This document shows positions 23,686 to 27,440 of a DNA stretch of 27,440 bases, piece after piece (position 1 is the first letter of the stretch; each line of letters opens with the position of its first letter). The stretch is taken from assembly GCA_964575225.1 (NCBI GenBank), contig CAZNQW010000022.1:1-27440 (forward strand), given 5' to 3'. The notes beneath the pieces were generated by a model, which saw only the letters and a program-made list of their open reading frames with translations, did no database searches and was not told where the DNA came from. Source of the DNA: CAZNQW01 sp964575225 (lineage in GTDB: Bacteria; Chloroflexota; Anaerolineae; JAAYZQ01). Position numbers and translations under genes: made by a program.

Positions 23686-25366
23686 CGGTATCCCACCCGG
23701 TCAGGAGCCAGCCCTCGAACTCGTGGCGAGCCAGGGGCGCGTACCGTTCGGCCAGCCATTCGTGGAGCGGCGAGCCGGCGGGAGCATAGAGCCAGGTGCG
23801 ATCATGCCCGATCACCACCTGCTCCAAGCGAGGCTGCCAATCCGGGAACCACCAATCGACCTGGACCGACGTCACGTCGAAATCGGCCCGCAGAAAGGCA
23901 TACACGGCGTCGTACACGCCCTGCGCGCCCGAGGGCTCGTCGCCGCCGATGACGACCCGGTCGCCGGGTTGGGCCTCTGCCGCCAACGTCTCGATCAGGG
24001 GCCGATAGGGGGTGGACGCCAGGCTCTGTTGGTAATAGGCGTTATAGGCAAAGGGGATGGCCACCAGCCCCAGCAGGGCCAACAAGGTCGCCGCGCCCAG
24101 GCACAGGCGGCGGCTGAGCCCCACTGACAGAGGCCGACCGAGGGCCATATGCCCATATTCGACCGCCAGCAGGATCAGCAGGCCGGTGCGCGCCAGCACC
24201 GCCCCGGTGAGGAGCCAGGTCTGGTCGGGCAGCAGCGTGAAATAGATCGGGCTCTCGACCAGATTGGCCGCGCTGAGCAGCAGGGCGTAGACGAGGCCCC
24301 GCAACCCCGGCAGTAGCAGGATGGCAAAAGGCAGCAGCCAGACGATGAACTGCGGGCTGTAGCCCTTGAGATAGAGGGTCAGCAGGTTGACGGTCAGTCC
24401 GGTAAAGGCCACGGCCCGCCGGTCATCGTGCCAATCAATGGGCCGGGTCCAGAGCCAGAGATAGAGCAGGGCAAATCCGGCCGAGATGATCCCCCAGGGA
24501 AGGGTGCTGGGGTGCTGTAGGTCGCCGGCCGCGGCCGGGTCGAAGCGGTTGCCACCGCCAGCCAACCCGTAGGAGGTGTACCCTTCCAACAAAGCCCAGA
24601 TCGTTTCCCACGAACTCCGCTTGAGGTTGATGGTCCACGACAGGGTGAACAGCTCGGGGTTCAACAGGGCAAAGGGCAGGGCCGCGGCTACGATCACCAG
24701 GATGGTGACAATCACCAAGATCGCCCGTCGCTTCCAGGTCGGCTCGCGCCAGAAGGTGACGGGCAGGACGACGATGGGCAGCAGCTTGACCAAAAAGCCC
24801 AGCCCGCCGACGACAGCGCTGGCCCACGAGCCCCGGACCAGCGTCAGATACAGGGCCAGCAACAGGAAGGTCAGACCCAGCACATCGAACCAACCCAACA
24901 TGATCAGCAAAGGCAAAAAGAGCAGGCTGTAGGTCCAGGCCACGCGGAGGGCCGTCTGCCGATCGTAGAGCTTGCGGGCAAGGGCATAGAGCAAGATCAG
25001 ATTGGCCGTCTCGGCGAGGAGAAAGACCATCGCCAAAAGGCTGTTGAACCAGAATCCCGGTGCGCCCCAGTTGGGCAAAAGCAGGCTCAGGCGATAGATG
25101 GCCACCGGCACCCAGGGAAACAGGGGTTGGTACTCCATCCAGTAGTGGACCGAAGGGTAAAACTCCTGCGAGGCGTAGGAGGCCAGCAGGCGATAGAAGG
25201 TAAAATCGGACACCGTGGTGATATAGCCGCCCGGCTTGACCAGAAACACAGCCATCAGCCGGAAGGCAAAAAACGCCACGAGGACGTACAAAAAGGGATG
25301 TACGCCGCCCGAAAAGTCCAACTTTTGTGCCAGAGAAACCCGTTTCTTTGGATTCAGGTCTGCCAT
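23675..25366 (-). CDS. GT-C type polytopic membrane protein, probable glycosyltransferase
   Basis: 563 residues with ten or more membrane segments and a short soluble C-terminal part. The first outer loop has TTVSDFTFYRLL (Asp54), the position of the catalytic acid in GT87/mannosyltransferase-like GT-C proteins, followed by YPSVHYWMEYQPLFPWVP. The soluble tail (about 455-563) contains GDRVVIGGDEPSGAQGVYDAVY and DWWFPDW. The frame stays open up to 25705, but a TATAAT on this strand at 25443-25448 means mRNA would start near 25436, so ATG at 25366 (MADLNPKKR) is the best start; its ribosome site is weak. It overlaps the second GT-C gene downstream. Likely role: adding a sugar from a polyprenyl-phosphate donor outside the membrane. 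Confidence 0.78.
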   Translation of the reverse strand: MADLNPKKRVSLAQKLDFSGGVHPFLYVLVAFFAFRLMAVFLVKPGGYITTVSDFTFYRLLASYASQEFYPSVHYWMEYQPLFPWVPVAIYRLSLLLPNWGAPGFWFNSLLAMVFLLAETANLILLYALARKLYDRQTALRVAWTYSLLFLPLLIMLGWFDVLGLTFLLLALYLTLVRGSWASAVVGGLGFLVKLLPIVVLPVTFWREPTWKRRAILVIVTILVIVAAALPFALLNPELFTLSWTINLKRSSWETIWALLEGYTSYGLAGGGNRFDPAAAGDLQHPSTLPWGIISAGFALLYLWLWTRPIDWHDDRRAVAFTGLTVNLLTLYLKGYSPQFIVWLLPFAILLLPGLRGLVYALLLSAANLVESPIYFTLLPDQTWLLTGAVLARTGLLILLAVEYGHMALGRPLSVGLSRRLCLGAATLLALLGLVAIPFAYNAYYQQSLASTPYRPLIETLAAEAQPGDRVVIGGDEPSGAQGVYDAVYAFLRADFDVTSVQVDWWFPDWQPRLEQVVIGHDRTWLYAPAGSPLHEWLAERYAPLARHEFEGWLLTGWDTGGR

Positions 25367-25442
25367 GATCGAATGCCCAAGGGATGGGCCCTTGCCAGTC
25401 CTCGGGGACGGAACGAACCCGTCCGCGTTCCCATCGGAGCCC

Positions 25443-25448
25443 ATTATA
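25443..25448 (-). promoter_or_regulatory. -10 element for the GT-C pair
   Basis: A perfect TATAAT on the minus strand preceded by TGTG; the -35 is poor (TGGCTG at about 17 bases). The leader to the ATG at 25366 would be about 70 bases. Confidence 0.5.
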
Positions 25449-25997
25449 CACCACAAGCGCCGATTCAGCCACTCTGCGTCATCGCCGCGAAAAGGGGGTA
25501 ATGACAATGGGTCCACAATAGCCCGCAGGGCGCTTGTCCGCTTCTGGGCAAGCTCCGTCCAGAGTGCAGGCAGCCCCCGAGAGACAGGGGCCACAAGGAG
25601 CAAAACGGCGCCGGCCACCCGCAGGCCAAGAGCAGCAGAGCGGCCCGCGATCGACCGCCGCCAGCACAAGGCCCCTTGGAGGCAAAAAGCACCGAATCTG
25701 TCCATTCGGCACGCGGGCCAAGAGGAGCCGCGGCTAAGGCCATTCCAGTTGCTTTTCTCTGTACGGACTCAACATAATCACATCATCAAAAATCGACTAA
25801 TTGCTGATTTTAGAATTAAAATACAGGAGAAATCATATAGAATAATACACAACGCAACCATTTGTTTCCATAAGAAACATGGGCGTATAAGGTGCAAAAT
25901 CGTGAAAATGAGTGTATTGATCTATGAAAGCAAAGGATAAAGCATTAAAAACCAATATACATTGGAAAAGTCAGCTATCTTGCACGAGAGGATGAAT
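25449..25997. other. Non-coding stretch with an AT-rich island
   Basis: 25449-25740 is GC-rich with hairpins (GCCCC/GGGGC near 25573; CCGAAT/ATTCGG at 25692-25709, followed on the minus strand by TGCTTTTTG). A minus-strand frame is open here, but its third positions lack the strong G/C bias of the window's genes. From about 25745 to 26030 the sequence becomes sharply AT-rich, unlike the rest of the window, and holds no gene I can support. A GTTTC/GAAAC dyad lies near 25865. Confidence 0.5.
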
Positions 25998-26027
25998 TTG
26001 CATAAAATTCGTTAGATATGATATAAT
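25998..26027 (+). promoter_or_regulatory. Promoter for the unrecognised right-end gene
   Basis: TTGCAT (25998-26003) and a perfect TATAAT (26022-26027) with an 18-base spacer, at the right edge of the AT-rich island. Confidence 0.7.
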
Positions 26028-26330
26028 ACGGACAGGTCGCTGTGGGAATGTGGAGACCCGCACTCGATGCAGGTTGCGAAGACCTGTGACGGCACGCAAA
26101 AAAATCGTTCTTTTGCGCCAAAACCGACCATTTCCAGGCCCTGCTCGGCTGGGTTATGTGCTGGATGATGTGGTGGCTCCATCCAGCGGCAGGATTTCCG
26201 GGGCGATGGGGGATCAAGACCGATGTCGGGTCAACGCGGGATGTCGCATGGCCATGCAGGAGCGCTCATTGAGCCAGTAGCAGGAGATCGAGGCACTCCC
26301 ATGACAGACAGCATCAAGGAGAGAGAAAAC
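26028..26330 (+). promoter_or_regulatory. Long hairpin-rich 5' leader, possible regulatory RNA
   Basis: About 300 bases separate the promoter from the coding start. Perfect stems are ACAGGTC/GACCTGT (26032-26038 with 26081-26087, enclosing TGTGGG/CCCGCA), CGCAAAA/TTTTGCG (26095-26101 with 26111-26117) and GCTGGATG/CATCCAGC (26160-26167 with 26180-26187). No T-run follows the last one. I compared it in mind with T-box, c-di-GMP and fluoride motifs and found no match. Confidence 0.45.
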
Positions 26331-27440
26331 ATGCAGGTGCGCACCAACCGCCAAGTAGCTTCTTCTTCGGCAGGCAACATGAAAAAACAGCCGCGCCTGG
26401 CCAATGTGAACAAACTCTACTATGTGCCGGTGCAGGCCCTGCGCGAATTTCTCAAGAACCGGGCGCCAAATCTTCGCCTTGAGGGCCTGAGCCAAAACGA
26501 GTTGATGGCTGCGGCGGATAGCGTTTCCTCGATCTCGGAGACCGATATTGAAAATCTGTACGATGACTATCGCTACGGACAAAGTGTGGCCTTTTACCTC
26601 TACCTTTTGCCTTTTGACCTGATTGAGCCCGGCCTGGACCAACTCCAAGATGTGTTGAATACAATTCAGGTCTCGAACCCGCTGGATCTGTTCGAAGAGG
26701 TGGCCGCCGGCGAGGAGGATCTGGACGAAGCGCCTCCGCAGCAGATCATCCTGTTGGACGAAGAAAAACTCAACGGCATTCGCGAGATCCGCTTTCGCTA
26801 CTATGTGACCCACCGCTTTCTCAACGCCCAGGAACAACCCGACGAGGTCCAGCAATCGCGCTACGGCTTTGTATGGCTGGACCCTCATCTGGGCTACATG
26901 GTGATCTTGTCCCGCGATGAGCGAGTCAACTATATTCTCACCCGCGCGTTGGCCGAATGCTTGCAGGCCATTCCCGTCCCGGCGCGCTTTGCCAAAGAGC
27001 TGATCGACGAGCATTTCTCCATCGAAAAAGCGATGCGGGTGTCGCACTATGATCCGGGCACGGGTGTGCGCCAGTCGATCTCGGGCCATCGCATGTGGGA
27101 GACCTTTGAGGAAGAGATCCTGAGCCGCGAGCACCGCTATCTGCGCCCCAGCTCGCTGTACGAAGAGGAAGTGGCCGATGGCGTTATCAGTGGGCTGAGT
27201 GTCTCGGGCGGCAAGGGCAAGATCTATTTCACCAAAACACTACCGATGTCGATGGTGCGCACATGGGCCGTGCGTCGCCTGCCCGACCTGGTGCAAGATG
27301 TGAAGGCACTGCGAGCCAGCGAACCCGAGACCTTTAGCCGCTCGACAGGAGCGATCAACCAGATGCGGGTGTCGGTGGCGGGCAAGGCAGCCATGATCGA
27401 CATCGCCGAGGCGCTGTTGCAGGCCCAGCGCGACGAGCGG
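26331..27440 (+). CDS. Unrecognised protein, 3' end beyond the window
   Basis: An open frame of 370 codons with no stop before the window ends. I do not recognise the family. The N-terminus is polar and basic, then comes a soluble, mixed helix-strand protein with LANVNKLYYVPVQALREFLKN, an acidic stretch (about 123-140, EEVAAGEEDLDEAP), and segments such as IREIRFRYYVTHRFL and YGFVWLDPHLGYMVILSRDERV. There are no membrane segments, no Cys motifs and no nucleotide-binding loop. Codon use is GC-rich, unlike the AT-rich island upstream. ATG at 26331 has AAGGAG nine bases upstream; an in-frame ATG at 26301 would add ten residues. A strong promoter and a long structured leader precede it. Confidence 0.8.
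   Translation, partial: MQVRTNRQVASSSAGNMKKQPRLANVNKLYYVPVQALREFLKNRAPNLRLEGLSQNELMAAADSVSSISETDIENLYDDYRYGQSVAFYLYLLPFDLIEPGLDQLQDVLNTIQVSNPLDLFEEVAAGEEDLDEAPPQQIILLDEEKLNGIREIRFRYYVTHRFLNAQEQPDEVQQSRYGFVWLDPHLGYMVILSRDERVNYILTRALAECLQAIPVPARFAKELIDEHFSIEKAMRVSHYDPGTGVRQSISGHRMWETFEEEILSREHRYLRPSSLYEEEVADGVISGLSVSGGKGKIYFTKTLPMSMVRTWAVRRLPDLVQDVKALRASEPETFSRSTGAINQMRVSVAGKAAMIDIAEALLQAQRDER

Noticed and set aside
25367..25705. N-terminal extension of the GT-C gene, or a separate small membrane protein on the minus strand
   Set aside because: The TATAAT at 25443-25448 lies inside it and its third-codon-position bias is weaker than in real genes nearby. The part has a hydrophobic stretch, so a decayed gene is not fully excluded.
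25692..25718. Hairpin plus TTTTT on the minus strand as a terminator
   Set aside because: No gene is seen upstream of it on that strand, and the T-run is offset from the stem.
26032..26119. Known riboswitch class in the right-end leader
   Set aside because: Stems are strong, but no conserved core of the classes I know (T-box, c-di-GMP, fluoride) is present; kept only as a candidate new structure.
1..27440. CRISPR arrays, tRNA or rRNA genes, insertion sequences
   Set aside because: Scanned by eye on both strands; no repeat-spacer pattern, tRNA T-loop/acceptor arrangement, transposase motif or terminal inverted repeats were found.

Overview
The window is GC-rich bacterial DNA with tightly packed genes on both strands. 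The gene content points to a Chloroflexota-like bacterium (inference only, there is no rRNA or marker tree). It includes an isoleucine T-box operon with an AlaX and a DUF6687-like gene, a small 65-residue protein of a type I associate with that phylum, and GT-C membrane proteins with an outer beta domain. Bases 1-50 are not genomic: they match an Illumina P5/i5 adapter read into the contig end, so the first gene is cut by an assembly artefact. The right end cuts another gene.

Layout. 51-2955 (minus): a pair of M16 peptidase-family genes (one catalytic, one non-catalytic and truncated) and a UDP-glucose 6-dehydrogenase. 3143-4696 (plus): a metallo-beta-lactamase-fold hydrolase overlapping an RNase H-like gene. 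4721-6013 (minus): an M24 aminopeptidase-like protein. 6201-14467 (plus): the most striking region. A consensus promoter drives a complete isoleucine-specifying T-box leader with an intrinsic terminator. Four genes follow: a DUF6687-like protein, an AlaX-type tRNA-editing protein, isoleucyl-tRNA synthetase (ileS), and a second full-length IleRS-like protein that has lost the recognisable aminoacylation and editing signatures. 14547-15626 (minus): a radical SAM protein. 15750-19008 (plus): an MBL hydrolase, a single-repeat GDT1/UPF0016 membrane protein, a ZIP metal transporter, MsrB and a nitroreductase-like protein. 19043-20772 (plus): a phosphoglycerate mutase of the 2,3-BPG-independent family whose two halves occur in the reverse of the normal order (a circular permutation), with its own promoter, hairpin leader and terminator. 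20942-21218 (minus): a small gene under a near-consensus promoter. 21457-25366 (minus): two overlapping GT-C type membrane glycosyltransferase-like genes. 25449-26330: a non-coding stretch containing an AT-rich island, a promoter and a hairpin-rich leader, followed by an unrecognised gene that runs off the end.

The two best candidates for something new are the catalytically stripped IleRS paralogue kept behind ileS under isoleucine T-box control, and the permuted phosphoglycerate mutase. All functional claims rest on reading motifs by eye; no database search was run.
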